DNA of 64,000 nt from Sulfurimonas sp. SAG-AH-194-C21. GTDB lineage: Bacteria > Campylobacterota > Campylobacteria > Campylobacterales > Sulfurimonadaceae. Shown in pieces: positions 37,115 through 46,622 of the stretch (position 1 is the stretch's first letter; each line of letters begins with the position of its first letter). Below the pieces are notes generated by a model. It searched no databases, was not told where the DNA came from, and saw only the letters and a list, made by a program, of their open reading frames with translations. The stretch lies in the NCBI RefSeq assembly GCF_029215985.1, contig NZ_JAEMVC010000003.1, positions 49,251 through 113,250 on the forward strand, given 5' to 3'. Both the position numbers and the translations under genes were made by a program.

Positions 37115-37615
37115 ATGCAAAATATAGAACCAATGACACTTTTCGGTTACGAAAAATTACAAGCCGAAGTTAAAGACCTTAAAGAAGTGCAACGCCCTCA
37201 GTGTGTGAAAGATATAGAAGATGCACTAGAACATGGTGACTTAAAAGAAAACGCAGAGTACCATGCTGCAAAAGAGATGCAAAAAAACATTGACAACCGT
37301 TTAGGTGATCTTCAAGAGATTCTTGGAAAAGCTCAGATAGTAGACCCTAGTGAACTTGAACATGCCAAAATTTCTTTTGGTTCTACAGTTGTTATGACAG
37401 ATATGAATACGGATGAAGAAGTGACTTATACTCTTGTTGGTGGCTGTGAATCAAACCCTGATAATGGACTTATCTCATTTAACTCTCCTCTTGCTAAACA
37501 ACTTCTTGGAAAAGAAGAGGGTGATGAGGTGAAAGTTCGCCTTCCTGGTGGAGAAAAAGAGTTTGAGATAGAAGAAGTCAAATATGTTGAGACCGTATTT
37601 GAGTGTATGACATAA
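37115..37615 (+). CDS. greA: Transcription elongation factor GreA
   Basis: GreA rescues backtracked RNA polymerase by stimulating transcript cleavage. The 166 residues show the N-terminal coiled coil with the acidic tip region (EHGDLKENAEYHAAKE), followed by the FKBP-like C-terminal domain ending in LPGGEKEFEIEEVKY. The ATG at 37115 has AGAGA upstream; one at 37133 is a possible alternative. It shares one base with the argC start (TAATG). Confidence 0.96.
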   Translation: MQNIEPMTLFGYEKLQAEVKDLKEVQRPQCVKDIEDALEHGDLKENAEYHAAKEMQKNIDNRLGDLQEILGKAQIVDPSELEHAKISFGSTVVMTDMNTDEEVTYTLVGGCESNPDNGLISFNSPLAKQLLGKEEGDEVKVRLPGGEKEFEIEEVKYVETVFECMT

Positions 37616-38622
37616 TGGAAAAAAAGATAAATGTAGGAATCATCGGAGTAAGTGGTTATACGGGTTTAGAACTTGTTAAAATGCTTATAAACCATCCTAC
37701 ATTTAATCTTTCTTATGTCGCGAACTCTTCTGGTTCAACTAGTTTAGATGAACTTCACCCATCCCTTAGTGGTGTTTGTTCCCTTGAAGTTGAAAAAGCA
37801 GATGTTGAGAAATGTGCATCAGAATGCGAACTTGTATTTTTAGCAGTACCTCATAAAACAGCCATGGCGTTTGTCAAACCATTTATGAAATTAGGAATAA
37901 AAGTAGTCGACTTTTCTGCTGACTACAGATTAACGCAAGAGACTTATGAAGAGTACTATTGTCCCCATACTGATGTAGAGAACTTATCAAATGTTGTCTA
38001 TGGTCTTCCTGAGATGTTCCGTGAAGAGATTAAAACAGCCTCTTTAGTTGCAAATCCTGGTTGTTTTCCAACTTCAGCCATTTTAGGTCTGCTTCCTTTT
38101 TTGGATAAACGCATAGAGGGTACTCCTGTTATCATAGATGCTAAGACCGGTGTAAGTGGTGCTGGAAAAAAACTTAGCGAGACTACACACTTTGTAAATG
38201 TAAATGACAATCTTTTCGCTTATAATCCTTTTTTCCATAGACATGCTCCTGAAATAGCTCAAAAACTAGGCATAGATTTTGATGAGGTGAACTTTGTACC
38301 GCATTTAGTACCACTTACTCGTGGTATGATTTCTTCTATCTATATACAAACGCAGGGTGATTTCTGTGCAGAAGAGATATTAAGAGAATACTACAAAGAC
38401 GAACCTTATGTAAGAGTGAGTAAAAATCCTGTAGACATGAAAAATACAGCGGGAACAAACTTTTGTGACATTTATGTAAAACAAAAAGGAAATCTGCTCT
38501 TTATCTCCAGTAGTATTGATAACCTACTTCGTGGTTCATCATCTCAAGCACTAGTAAACGCGAACCTTATGATGGGACTTGATGAAAATACAGGTATACC
38601 TAATATAGCATATGTCCCATAA
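37615..38622 (+). CDS. argC: N-acetyl-gamma-glutamyl-phosphate reductase
   Basis: Catalyses the third step of arginine synthesis with NADPH. The protein starts at the TAATG junction with greA and has 335 residues: nucleotide loop GVSGYTGLELVKML, catalytic cysteine in NPGCFPTSA and the HRHAPEIAQ segment with the active-site His. It overlaps the next gene by 11 bases. The remaining arginine genes are not in this window. Confidence 0.95.
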   Translation: MEKKINVGIIGVSGYTGLELVKMLINHPTFNLSYVANSSGSTSLDELHPSLSGVCSLEVEKADVEKCASECELVFLAVPHKTAMAFVKPFMKLGIKVVDFSADYRLTQETYEEYYCPHTDVENLSNVVYGLPEMFREEIKTASLVANPGCFPTSAILGLLPFLDKRIEGTPVIIDAKTGVSGAGKKLSETTHFVNVNDNLFAYNPFFHRHAPEIAQKLGIDFDEVNFVPHLVPLTRGMISSIYIQTQGDFCAEEILREYYKDEPYVRVSKNPVDMKNTAGTNFCDIYVKQKGNLLFISSSIDNLLRGSSSQALVNANLMMGLDENTGIPNIAYVP

Positions 38623-39349
38623 TATAGAACTCCAAGAGGGTGCACTGATTATTTCAGATGCACACTACTCAACTGCAAGACCAAAACTTCTCTCTCTTAT
38701 AAAAGATATACACTCCAAAAAAATCATAACGCCACAACTTATACTTATGGGAGATATCTTTGATGCTCTGTTTATACAAGTTCCAAAAACACAAGAAAAT
38801 AACCGTGAAATGATAGAACTTTTAAATGAGATAAGTGAGGAGATAGAACTTATTTATCTAGAAGGAAATCATGACTTTAACCTTCAAAACATATTTTTAA
38901 ATGCAAAGGTTATTAGTTTAAAAGAACAACCTATTATCTGTAGTTTTCAAGATAAGAAAGTGGCTTTAGCACATGGTGATTTTGATATTGGAGTTTCTTA
39001 TCAGATATATACTGCGTTTATCCGAAATAGTTTGGTACTTAATGTATTAAACATTATAAATAGCTTGACAAACAACTTTATACTTACAAAATTAGATAGT
39101 TATTTAGATGAAAAAGATGATTGTAAAGAGTTTATAGGGTTTGAGACTTATACACAAGGCCGTAGACTTGATACATTTGGATGCAAGTATTTTATAGAAG
39201 GACACTATCACCAAAACAAGAGCTTTTCATTTAGTAAATTAAACTATATAAATTTAGCGGCTTTTGCTTGCAATCAAAGATATTTTACTGTAAAATCAAC
39301 AAAAGATAATGAACTAGTGATAGATGAAAACATATATGTGGAGATTTAA
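38612..39349 (+). CDS. LpxH-like metallophosphoesterase (UDP-2,3-diacylglucosamine hydrolase-like)
   Basis: A calcineurin-like phosphoesterase with all metal motifs: SDAHYS, GDIFDAL, GNHDFN, HGDFD and GHYHQN. The arrangement fits the LpxH/LpxH2 group that removes UMP from UDP-2,3-diacylglucosamine in lipid A synthesis. At 245 residues it is close to E. coli LpxH (240). It overlaps argC by 11 bases, so expression is coupled. The lipid A role is likely but similar folds act on other substrates. Confidence 0.75.
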   Translation: MSHNIELQEGALIISDAHYSTARPKLLSLIKDIHSKKIITPQLILMGDIFDALFIQVPKTQENNREMIELLNEISEEIELIYLEGNHDFNLQNIFLNAKVISLKEQPIICSFQDKKVALAHGDFDIGVSYQIYTAFIRNSLVLNVLNIINSLTNNFILTKLDSYLDEKDDCKEFIGFETYTQGRRLDTFGCKYFIEGHYHQNKSFSFSKLNYINLAAFACNQRYFTVKSTKDNELVIDENIYVEI

Positions 39350-39352
39350 AAT

Positions 39353-40300
39353 ATGGATGATAATTCCTTAAAAGTTGGTTCTAATGAAATGGAACTTGTT
39401 GACTTCCGTATATTGAAACAAGAAGAAGACTCAATATATGAAGGTATCTACGGTATAAATGTCTCTAAAGTAAGAGAAATTATTCGTGTGCCACAATTAA
39501 CGGACTTACCTGGTACACCAGACTTTATCGAAGGTATTTTTGACCTTCGTGATGTGGTTATACCTGTTGTAAATTTAGCAAAGTGGATGGGTATTACAGA
39601 ACCTGAATCTGCTAAAAAGAATTCACGAATAATAATTACAGAGTTTAACAATGTACTTATCGGTTTCGTTGTACATGAAGCAAAAAGAATTCGTCGAATT
39701 AGTTGGAGTGAGATTGAACCGGCTAGTTTTATGAGTGGTTCTGGTGGGCTTGATTCAAACAAGATTACGGGTGTAACCAAGATAGAAGGCGATAATGTTC
39801 TGCTGATACTAGACTTAGAGTCTGTTGTTCAAGACTTAGGACTTTACTCACCTGATGTTGATAATATTCCAGCAGAGTTAGAAACTTTCTCAGGAATAGC
39901 ACTTGTTTTAGATGATAGTGCAACTGCTAGAAAAATTGTAAAAGAAGCACTTTCTAAAATGGGATTCACTGTTGTTGAAGCGATGGATGGAGAAGAGGGA
40001 CTGAGTAAACTCGATGAACTTTACAATACTTATGGAGAGAATATCGCAGATACTCTAAAAATAATTATTTCTGATGTTGAGATGCCAAGAATGGATGGTT
40101 TTCATTTTGCATCTAATGTAAAAGAGGATGTAAGATTTAAAGACATACCAATAGTTTTTAACTCATCTATCAGTGACCACTTTAGTGAAGGAAGAGGTAA
40201 AGAAGCAGGCGGAGAAGCTTACTTAGTTAAGTTTGAAGCAAGCTCATTTTACAATGAAGTTTCACGAGTTATAAACGAAAACAAGAAGGAGGAAGTATAA
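39353..40300 (+). CDS. cheV: Chemotaxis coupling protein CheV (CheW-REC)
   Basis: CheV joins receptors to CheA and buffers signalling through its receiver domain. The CheW-like part (about 15-165) includes YGINVSKVREIIRVP and GIFDLRDVVIPVVNL; the REC domain (about 178-310) has LVLDDSATA and phospho-acceptor region IISDVEMPRMDG. Three bases before cheA, as in other Campylobacterota, where a single locus holds cheV-cheA-cheW. Confidence 0.95.
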   Translation: MDDNSLKVGSNEMELVDFRILKQEEDSIYEGIYGINVSKVREIIRVPQLTDLPGTPDFIEGIFDLRDVVIPVVNLAKWMGITEPESAKKNSRIIITEFNNVLIGFVVHEAKRIRRISWSEIEPASFMSGSGGLDSNKITGVTKIEGDNVLLILDLESVVQDLGLYSPDVDNIPAELETFSGIALVLDDSATARKIVKEALSKMGFTVVEAMDGEEGLSKLDELYNTYGENIADTLKIIISDVEMPRMDGFHFASNVKEDVRFKDIPIVFNSSISDHFSEGRGKEAGGEAYLVKFEASSFYNEVSRVINENKKEEV

Positions 40301-40302
40301 AT

Positions 40303-42693
40303 ATGGATGAATTTCAAGAGATACTACAAGATTTTTTAATTGAGTCATTTGAACTTGTAGAAAAACTGGATGAGGATTTAGTAGAACTAGAAAATACACC
40401 AGAAGATTTAGAACTGTTAAATGGTATATTTAGAGTTGCACATACCGTTAAGGGTGCATCTTCATTTTTAAACTTTGATGTATTAACACACCTGACACAC
40501 CATATGGAAGATGTTCTAAATAAGGCACGTCATGGTGATTTAATTATTACTCCAGATATTATGGATGTTGTTTTAGAGTCTATTGACCTTATGAAAGCAC
40601 TTTTAGAAACTATTCGAGATACAAGTGCAGATGCTGGAATAGATGTTGCAGCCTGTGTTGCAAGACTTGATAAAATTTCAGGTGGAGATGGTGAAGTTGA
40701 TACCCCTGCTGTTGTCGAAGTTGCAGAAGTTACTCCTGAACCAATTGTAGAAGAAGCAGCCGCAAGTGCAGCAGATGATGATGTTGATTATGACAATATG
40801 ACTCCTGATGACCTTGAAGCTGAGATTGAAAAACTACTCCAAGAGCGTCAAGATGAAGACAAGGCAAAACGTCAAGCTAAAATTGAAGCCGGAGAAGAAG
40901 TTTTAGCTGCTCCTCCTGAACCAATTGAAGATGAGCCAGCAGCAACACCAACACCTGAACCAACTCCTGCACCTGTACCAGTGGCACCCACTCCTCAAGT
41001 AGCAGCTACAAAAGAAGAACCAAAAGCAGCAGCTCCAGCAAAACGTGCTCCTGCCGCGGTTGAGCAGACTATTCGTGTTGATGTAAAACGTCTTGATCAC
41101 CTTATGAACCTTATTGGTGAGCTTGTTCTTGCTAAAAATAGACTGATAAAGATAAATGATGATGTTGAAGAACGTTATGAGGGTGAAGAATTTCTTGAAG
41201 AGTTAAATCAAGTTGTTAGTATAGTCTCTCTTGTTACAACAGATCTTCAAATTGCTGTAATGAAAACTCGTATGCTTCCAATTGGAAAAGTGTTTAATAA
41301 GTTTCCTAGAATGATTCGAGATTTATCTCGTGAGCTCAACAAAAAAATAGACTTACAGCTTGATGGTGAAGATACAGAACTTGATAAGTCTATTGTTGAA
41401 GAGATAGGTGATCCTCTTGTTCACATTATCCGTAACTCTTGTGATCATGGTATTGAGATTCCAGAGATTCGTTTAGCCCAAGGGAAAAATGAAATGGGTA
41501 CTATTGGTTTAAAAGCATATAATGAAGGAAACCAAATTGTCATTCAAATAGATGATGATGGAAAAGGTTTAGATGCTCAGATGCTTAAAGACAAGTCAGT
41601 AGAAAAAGGTCTTATTACAGAAAAAGAAGCTGATAGTATGAGTGATAAAGAGGCTTTTACTCTTATCTTTAAACCTGGTTTCTCAACTGCAGCTGCTGTT
41701 ACTAGTGTAAGTGGCCGTGGTGTTGGAATGGATGTTGTAAAAACAAACATTGAAAAACTAAACGGAATGATTGATATTGATTCAGAAATTGGTGTTGGAA
41801 CTTCTATGAAGCTCAAAATCCCTTTAACTTTAGCAATTATTCAAGCACTTTTAGTTGGAGTCCAAGAAGAATACTATGCTATTCCATTAGCTTCAGTACT
41901 TGAAACTGTTAGAATTTCTAAAGAAGAGATTTATACAGTTGAGGGGCGTTCAGTTATGAGACTTCGTGAAGAAGTTCTTTCTCTTGTACATATCGGTGAT
42001 ATTTTTGAAGTTGAACGAATACTAGATGCGAATGAGCATGCCTATGTTGTTGTTTTAGGTCTGGGAACAAGTAAAATTGGTCTTATCGTTGATACTTTAG
42101 TTGGACAAGAGGAAATAGTTATTAAATCCCTTGGTGATTATCTTAAAGGTATTGAAGGTGTGGCTGGTGCGACTATCCGTGGTGATGGTGGAGTTACACT
42201 CATCGTTGATGTTGTAGCACTTATGTCAATGGCAAGAGATGTAAAATCAACTGCATTAACTGACAGTTCTGATAGTCTTGAAAGTCATGAGAAAACAAAA
42301 GCGAGTGACTATACTATTATGATTGTTGATGATTCTAAAACAGATAGAACTATCATGAGAAAAGCACTAGAACCGCTGGGTGTAACTTTGGTTGAAGCAT
42401 CAGACGGACAAGAAGCACTTAATATTTTAAAATCTGGAGATCATAACTTTGATGGAATGCTTGTAGATATAGAGATGCCTCGTATGGATGGTTATACACT
42501 AGCGACAGAGATTAAAAAATATAACAAGTACAAAAACCTACCACTTATAGCTGTAACCTCACGAACTGGTAAATCAGACCGTATGCGGGGTGTTGAATCA
42601 GGTATGGTTGAGTATATTACAAAGCCATATTCAGCTGACTACCTTTCTAGTGTAGTGCAAAGAAATGTTAACTTTAAATCGGAGTTTTTATAA
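40303..42693 (+). CDS. cheA: Chemotaxis histidine kinase CheA with C-terminal receiver domain
   Basis: The kinase passes receptor signals to CheY. Order: HPt domain with phosphorylated His47 in VAHTVKGAS, a Glu/Ala/Pro-rich linker (about 125-250) without a clear P2 domain, dimerisation domain, HATPase with VEEIGDPLVHIIRNSCDHG (two segments of one motif), CheW-like domain and a C-terminal REC domain with MIVDDSKTDRT and MLVDIEMPRMDG. The CheA-REC fusion (CheAY) is standard in this phylum and probably acts as a phosphate sink. The stop shares a base with the cheW start. Confidence 0.95.
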   Translation: MDEFQEILQDFLIESFELVEKLDEDLVELENTPEDLELLNGIFRVAHTVKGASSFLNFDVLTHLTHHMEDVLNKARHGDLIITPDIMDVVLESIDLMKALLETIRDTSADAGIDVAACVARLDKISGGDGEVDTPAVVEVAEVTPEPIVEEAAASAADDDVDYDNMTPDDLEAEIEKLLQERQDEDKAKRQAKIEAGEEVLAAPPEPIEDEPAATPTPEPTPAPVPVAPTPQVAATKEEPKAAAPAKRAPAAVEQTIRVDVKRLDHLMNLIGELVLAKNRLIKINDDVEERYEGEEFLEELNQVVSIVSLVTTDLQIAVMKTRMLPIGKVFNKFPRMIRDLSRELNKKIDLQLDGEDTELDKSIVEEIGDPLVHIIRNSCDHGIEIPEIRLAQGKNEMGTIGLKAYNEGNQIVIQIDDDGKGLDAQMLKDKSVEKGLITEKEADSMSDKEAFTLIFKPGFSTAAAVTSVSGRGVGMDVVKTNIEKLNGMIDIDSEIGVGTSMKLKIPLTLAIIQALLVGVQEEYYAIPLASVLETVRISKEEIYTVEGRSVMRLREEVLSLVHIGDIFEVERILDANEHAYVVVLGLGTSKIGLIVDTLVGQEEIVIKSLGDYLKGIEGVAGATIRGDGGVTLIVDVVALMSMARDVKSTALTDSSDSLESHEKTKASDYTIMIVDDSKTDRTIMRKALEPLGVTLVEASDGQEALNILKSGDHNFDGMLVDIEMPRMDGYTLATEIKKYNKYKNLPLIAVTSRTGKSDRMRGVESGMVEYITKPYSADYLSSVVQRNVNFKSEFL

Positions 42694-43187
42694 TGAGCGA
42701 TCAATTAAAAGAGGTTCTTAACCAACAGAATAAACAGCAAAATTCGGACTTGGATCAATTAGATGATGTTGTGCAACTTGTTGGTTTTGTGATAGGTGAC
42801 GAAGAGTATGCTATTCCTATTTTAGCAATTCAAGAGATTATTAAACCATTTTCATGGACAAGAGTACCACAAGTGCCTGCTTATGTTCTAGGTGTATTTA
42901 ATCTTCGTGGAGCAGTAATTCCACTTATTGACCTACGTGCAAAGTTTGGACTACAAACAAAAAAGCAGTCAGATGAAACACGTTTTATAGTAATGAGACA
43001 TGGTGATGATGTTGCTGGTTTTGTGATAGATAGATTAACAATGGCAATTCGTCTCAAGAAGGGTGATATTGGTCCTGCACCTGATACTGTTAATGGTGAT
43101 GATACTATTATTGATGGTGTTGGAAAGCAAGCAGATAAAATTATTACTATTTTAAAAGTAAATAAACTCCTAGAGCGTGATTTTTAG
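42693..43187 (+). CDS. cheW: Chemotaxis adaptor CheW
   Basis: A single CheW domain (about 26-160) with VQLVGFVIGDEEYAIPI and the GVFNLRGAVIPLIDLR loop that bridges receptors and CheA. The first 25 residues are a Gln/Asn-rich tail. It starts within the cheA stop (TAATG) and has 164 residues, normal for the family. Confidence 0.95.
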   Translation: MSDQLKEVLNQQNKQQNSDLDQLDDVVQLVGFVIGDEEYAIPILAIQEIIKPFSWTRVPQVPAYVLGVFNLRGAVIPLIDLRAKFGLQTKKQSDETRFIVMRHGDDVAGFVIDRLTMAIRLKKGDIGPAPDTVNGDDTIIDGVGKQADKIITILKVNKLLERDF

Positions 43188-43199
43188 AAATATACTGCA

Positions 43200-44324
43200 A
43201 TGGCTAGTAATTTAACTAAAAACATACAAGGTGATAAGCTTTTTTTGAATTTTTCAGGAGAGCTTACACTTTATAGTATTACTACACTTCAAAAACTCCT
43301 TGATACTATTTCATTTAATGACATTGACACTATAGTTATTGATTTACAAAAGCTAGTTTATTTAGATACTGCTGGTGCAATTTTTATCGTAAAACTTGAA
43401 GAAGAATATAATAAAAAGCATACAAAAACTACTATCTCATGTTTTAATGAAAAAACTCTTTCTACTTTAGAACTTGTAAAAATGCAGAGAATTATTACAA
43501 ATCTAGAGACACAAATCGATAATAATAAAAATTCATTTTTAAAAAGAAGTGCAGTTAAAACACATGAGTACTTTAATGGATTTCTCTTGTTCATGGAGTT
43601 TTTTGGGAGACTTTTTCAGACAAAACTACACTATCTAAAATCTTTTCACCATATTCGTTTTAAAGAGATAGCCTATGAATTTAATGAATCTGCTATTAAG
43701 GCATTAGCTATTGTAGCCCTCACAAGTTTTCTTATAGGCTTAGTTGTGGCATATCAATCAGCATATCAGTTAAAACTCTATGGAGCAAATATCTTTATCG
43801 TTGATATGCTTGGTATCTCGATTTTACGAGAACTTGCACCTCTTATAACTGCTATTGTAATAGCAGGCCGAAGTGGTTCTGCATTTACAGCTCAAATTGG
43901 GGCAATGAAGATAACACAAGAGTTAGATGCAATGAAGACTATGGGGTTTGACCCTTTTACTTTTCTTGTGATGCCAAGAATTATAGCCCTTATGATAGCT
44001 ATGCCTCTATTGATATTTGTAGCAGACATGATGGGAATTTTTGGTGGTATGATAGTTTCATGCATTGACTTAGGTATTAGTTATGATCTTTTTTTAGATA
44101 GATTTCGTGAGGTCGTTGACATAAAACACTTTTTCATTGGGATAATTAAAGGTCCTTTTTTCGCATTTTTAATTGCAAGTATCGCTATATATCGTGGTTT
44201 GATTGTAAAAGATGATACTTTAAGCATAGGGCTTAATACTACTAAAAGTGTTGTTGAGTCTATTTTTGCAGTTATTGTTTGTGATGCACTTTTCTCAATT
44301 GCACTCACAAACTTAGGAATTTAA
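43200..44324 (+). CDS. mlaE: MlaE-type lipid ABC permease with N-terminal STAS domain
   Basis: Inner-membrane permease of a phospholipid/MCE transporter. Residues 1-95 form a STAS domain (LFLNFSGELTLYSI, VYLDTAGAIF), which in E. coli is the separate protein MlaB. The permease part (about 130-374) has five to six helices with the signature ELAPLITAIVIAGRSGSA and TAQIGAMKITQELDA. It lies 13 bases after cheW and one base before mlaF, in the same run of genes. Confidence 0.9.
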   Translation: MASNLTKNIQGDKLFLNFSGELTLYSITTLQKLLDTISFNDIDTIVIDLQKLVYLDTAGAIFIVKLEEEYNKKHTKTTISCFNEKTLSTLELVKMQRIITNLETQIDNNKNSFLKRSAVKTHEYFNGFLLFMEFFGRLFQTKLHYLKSFHHIRFKEIAYEFNESAIKALAIVALTSFLIGLVVAYQSAYQLKLYGANIFIVDMLGISILRELAPLITAIVIAGRSGSAFTAQIGAMKITQELDAMKTMGFDPFTFLVMPRIIALMIAMPLLIFVADMMGIFGGMIVSCIDLGISYDLFLDRFREVVDIKHFFIGIIKGPFFAFLIASIAIYRGLIVKDDTLSIGLNTTKSVVESIFAVIVCDALFSIALTNLGI

Positions 44325-44325
44325 G

Positions 44326-45051
44326 ATGAGTATAATTAGTATAAGAGATATTCACACTCAGTTTGAAGAGAAGATAGTGCATAATGGTCTTAATCTCGAT
44401 ATAAATGAGGGTGAAATTTATGGTCTTTTAGGTCCAAGTGGCTGTGGTAAAACAACATTACTTCGAGAAATGGTGATGCTTCAAAAATTTAATCAAGGTA
44501 ATATCATTATCTTAGATAAAAGCTTAAATAATATATCTCAAGTGGATGCACAAAGCTTAAGAAGAGAATGGGGTGTTTTATTTCAGGCTGGGGCATTGTT
44601 TTCTTCATTAAGTATAGAAGAAAATATTGCTTTACCTTTAGTAGAATATACAGATTTATCTACAGAAATGATTCATGAAATTGTAAAATTTAAAATTAAC
44701 TTAGTTGGTCTTAAAAGTGCTGATGCAAAATTATATCCATCACAAATTAGTGGTGGAATGAAAAAGAAAGCTGGTTTAGCCCGTGCACTGGCGATGGATC
44801 CTAAACTACTTTTTTTAGATGAGCCTACAAGTGGACTCGATCCTGTTTCAGCACGAGAGTTTGATGAACTTATTTTAAAACTACGAGATATGCTAGGTCT
44901 AACAATAGTCATGGTTTCTCATGATTTACGTTCTATATACGATACTTTAGATAGAGTGGCTATAATAGATGAGAAAAAAATAGCTTATGAAGGAACACTT
45001 AGTGGTGTCAAGTCATCAAATAGTGACTTTGTACAAACATTTTTTAAATAA
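44326..45051 (+). CDS. mlaF: MlaF-type ABC transporter ATPase
   Basis: The 241-residue ATPase powers the lipid transporter: Walker A LLGPSGCGKTTLL, Q-loop VLFQAGALF, signature QISGGMKKKAGLARALA and Walker B LLFLDEPTSGLDP. The QAGALF/KKKAGLAR variants are typical of MCE-associated ATPases. Placed between the permease and the MCE protein. Confidence 0.93.
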   Translation: MSIISIRDIHTQFEEKIVHNGLNLDINEGEIYGLLGPSGCGKTTLLREMVMLQKFNQGNIIILDKSLNNISQVDAQSLRREWGVLFQAGALFSSLSIEENIALPLVEYTDLSTEMIHEIVKFKINLVGLKSADAKLYPSQISGGMKKKAGLARALAMDPKLLFLDEPTSGLDPVSAREFDELILKLRDMLGLTIVMVSHDLRSIYDTLDRVAIIDEKKIAYEGTLSGVKSSNSDFVQTFFK

Positions 45052-45065
45052 GGCAAGAGAAGATA

Positions 45066-46028
45066 ATGAATAATAAAGTAAATTATACAATGGTCGGTAT
45101 TTTAGTAATTATCGCAATGAGTTTAATGATGGCTTTTACTTACTGGTTGATAAAACCAGAGGCTTCAAGTGATCTTAAAAAATATACTATATATTTTGAT
45201 GAGTCAGTACTAGGGTTAAATATTGATGCTCCTGTAAAATACAGAGGAATCAGTGTAGGAAAAGTAAAAGTATTAGAAATTAATGCTAAAAATTCTGAGC
45301 AGGTACAAGTCACTATAAGTGTTTTAAAATCAACACCTATAAAAACTAACACTGTCGCAAAACTGACAGCACAGGGTATCACTGGTCTTACATATATCAA
45401 CCTAAGCATGGGTGGACATAATGCAGAGGTACTTGAAGCTAAGGAGAATGAAATATATCCAGTTATTAAAACAGTTCCATCATTTTTTGAGAATTTTGAG
45501 AAGTCATTAGGTGATGTATCGAGTCAGTTGTCTTCGACTTTAGGACTTACAGAAGAACTACTAAGTGCTAAGAACCAAAAACAAATGGCACTATTATTAC
45601 AACATAGTGCAAGCGTAATGCATAAAATGGATATTCTTTTAGATGATAAAACAATTCAACATTTTCACTCAACTACAAAAAATCTTGATGAATTTAGTTA
45701 TAAACTTAATAAAATGATGCCTGATATTGATAACTTTTTACAAAGTAGTGTGAAGTGGGAAGACGAAATAGCTGTTTCATTTGCCTCTATTACTACGAGT
45801 TATGTAGGAATTACAGCTTCAATGGATGAAATAAAAAGAGCTATTGCAAGTGGAGAGTTTAATATACAAGATATGAGTGCAGATATAATTCCTACTATGA
45901 ACAATACTTTTTTACAGATGCAGGAGTTAATGATAAAGTTTGAAGGTGCACTTGAACAGTATGATAATAGTCCTTCAGATATTTTATATAAAAAAGAGAC
46001 AATTAAAAAAGCTCCAGGGGAGAAATAA
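45066..46028 (+). CDS. mlaD: MlaD-type MCE lipid-binding protein
   Basis: A membrane-anchored protein (helix about 9-29) with one MCE domain (about 38-118, containing SVLGLNIDAPVKYRGISVGK) and a long helical C-terminal part of about 190 residues. In E. coli MlaD is 183 residues; the extra length here suggests a longer periplasmic helical tube or rod, as in larger MCE proteins. One base before the lipoprotein gene. Confidence 0.9.
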   Translation: MNNKVNYTMVGILVIIAMSLMMAFTYWLIKPEASSDLKKYTIYFDESVLGLNIDAPVKYRGISVGKVKVLEINAKNSEQVQVTISVLKSTPIKTNTVAKLTAQGITGLTYINLSMGGHNAEVLEAKENEIYPVIKTVPSFFENFEKSLGDVSSQLSSTLGLTEELLSAKNQKQMALLLQHSASVMHKMDILLDDKTIQHFHSTTKNLDEFSYKLNKMMPDIDNFLQSSVKWEDEIAVSFASITTSYVGITASMDEIKRAIASGEFNIQDMSADIIPTMNNTFLQMQELMIKFEGALEQYDNSPSDILYKKETIKKAPGEK

Positions 46029-46622
46029 ATGAAAATGATATGGATAGTTTTAATAGTATTTATCGGAGGCTGTAGTGTAAGTAAACCTCATGTGTCAGAG
46101 TATACATTAGCACCACAAATACAAAGTCAAGAGTATGTATCTCAGTCGTGTAAAGAGAAGTCCTTAAAAATAGGACAAGTCTTTAGCTCAAACTCACTGA
46201 TGTCACAAAAGATGAAGTATATTGAGTCTGAGTATAAAGAGGCCGCATTTACTCAGTCTGAGTGGGCTAGAACTCCAAATAGAGCAATAAGTGATGTTCT
46301 AGTAAAAAGTATAAGAAGTAGTGATATTTTTGGAAACATTAGTAGTTTTAAGTCAAGAACTAAAACAGACCTACTTTTAGAAACAAATATAGAGACATTT
46401 ATGCAGTATTTTGCAAAAGGTAATGAAGCATCATATGTGCAAGTAGTAGTGACACTCAATCTTTTAAATACAAAAGATTCTAAAAGTGTTTCTCACGCTA
46501 CGTTTAATGCAAAAGTGGATTCTAAAAGTGTAGATGCTTATGGTGGTGTAGTGGCACTAAATGGTGCACTCTCAAAAGTTCTTTTTGAGACAAATAACTG
46601 GTTAGATGGAGTTTGTAGATGA
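46029..46622 (+). CDS. Transporter auxiliary lipoprotein (ABC_trans_aux/PqiC-like)
   Basis: A lipoprotein signal (lipobox FIGGC, lipidated Cys15) precedes a domain like PF03886 auxiliary components of MCE transporters (VSEYTLAPQ start, LLLETNIETFMQYF and YVQVVVTLNLLN strands). The mature protein is about 180 residues. It stands where MlaC or MlaA might be expected, and neither of those is present here, so it may connect the MCE protein to the outer membrane. It overlaps pepP by four bases. Confidence 0.8.
   Translation: MKMIWIVLIVFIGGCSVSKPHVSEYTLAPQIQSQEYVSQSCKEKSLKIGQVFSSNSLMSQKMKYIESEYKEAAFTQSEWARTPNRAISDVLVKSIRSSDIFGNISSFKSRTKTDLLLETNIETFMQYFAKGNEASYVQVVVTLNLLNTKDSKSVSHATFNAKVDSKSVDAYGGVVALNGALSKVLFETNNWLDGVCR

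Noticed and set aside
36803..37139. Two open frames on the minus strand (105 and 84 codons)
   Set aside because: They cover the end of the M14 gene and the greA promoter, with low-complexity His/Tyr- or Ile-rich products and no start signals.
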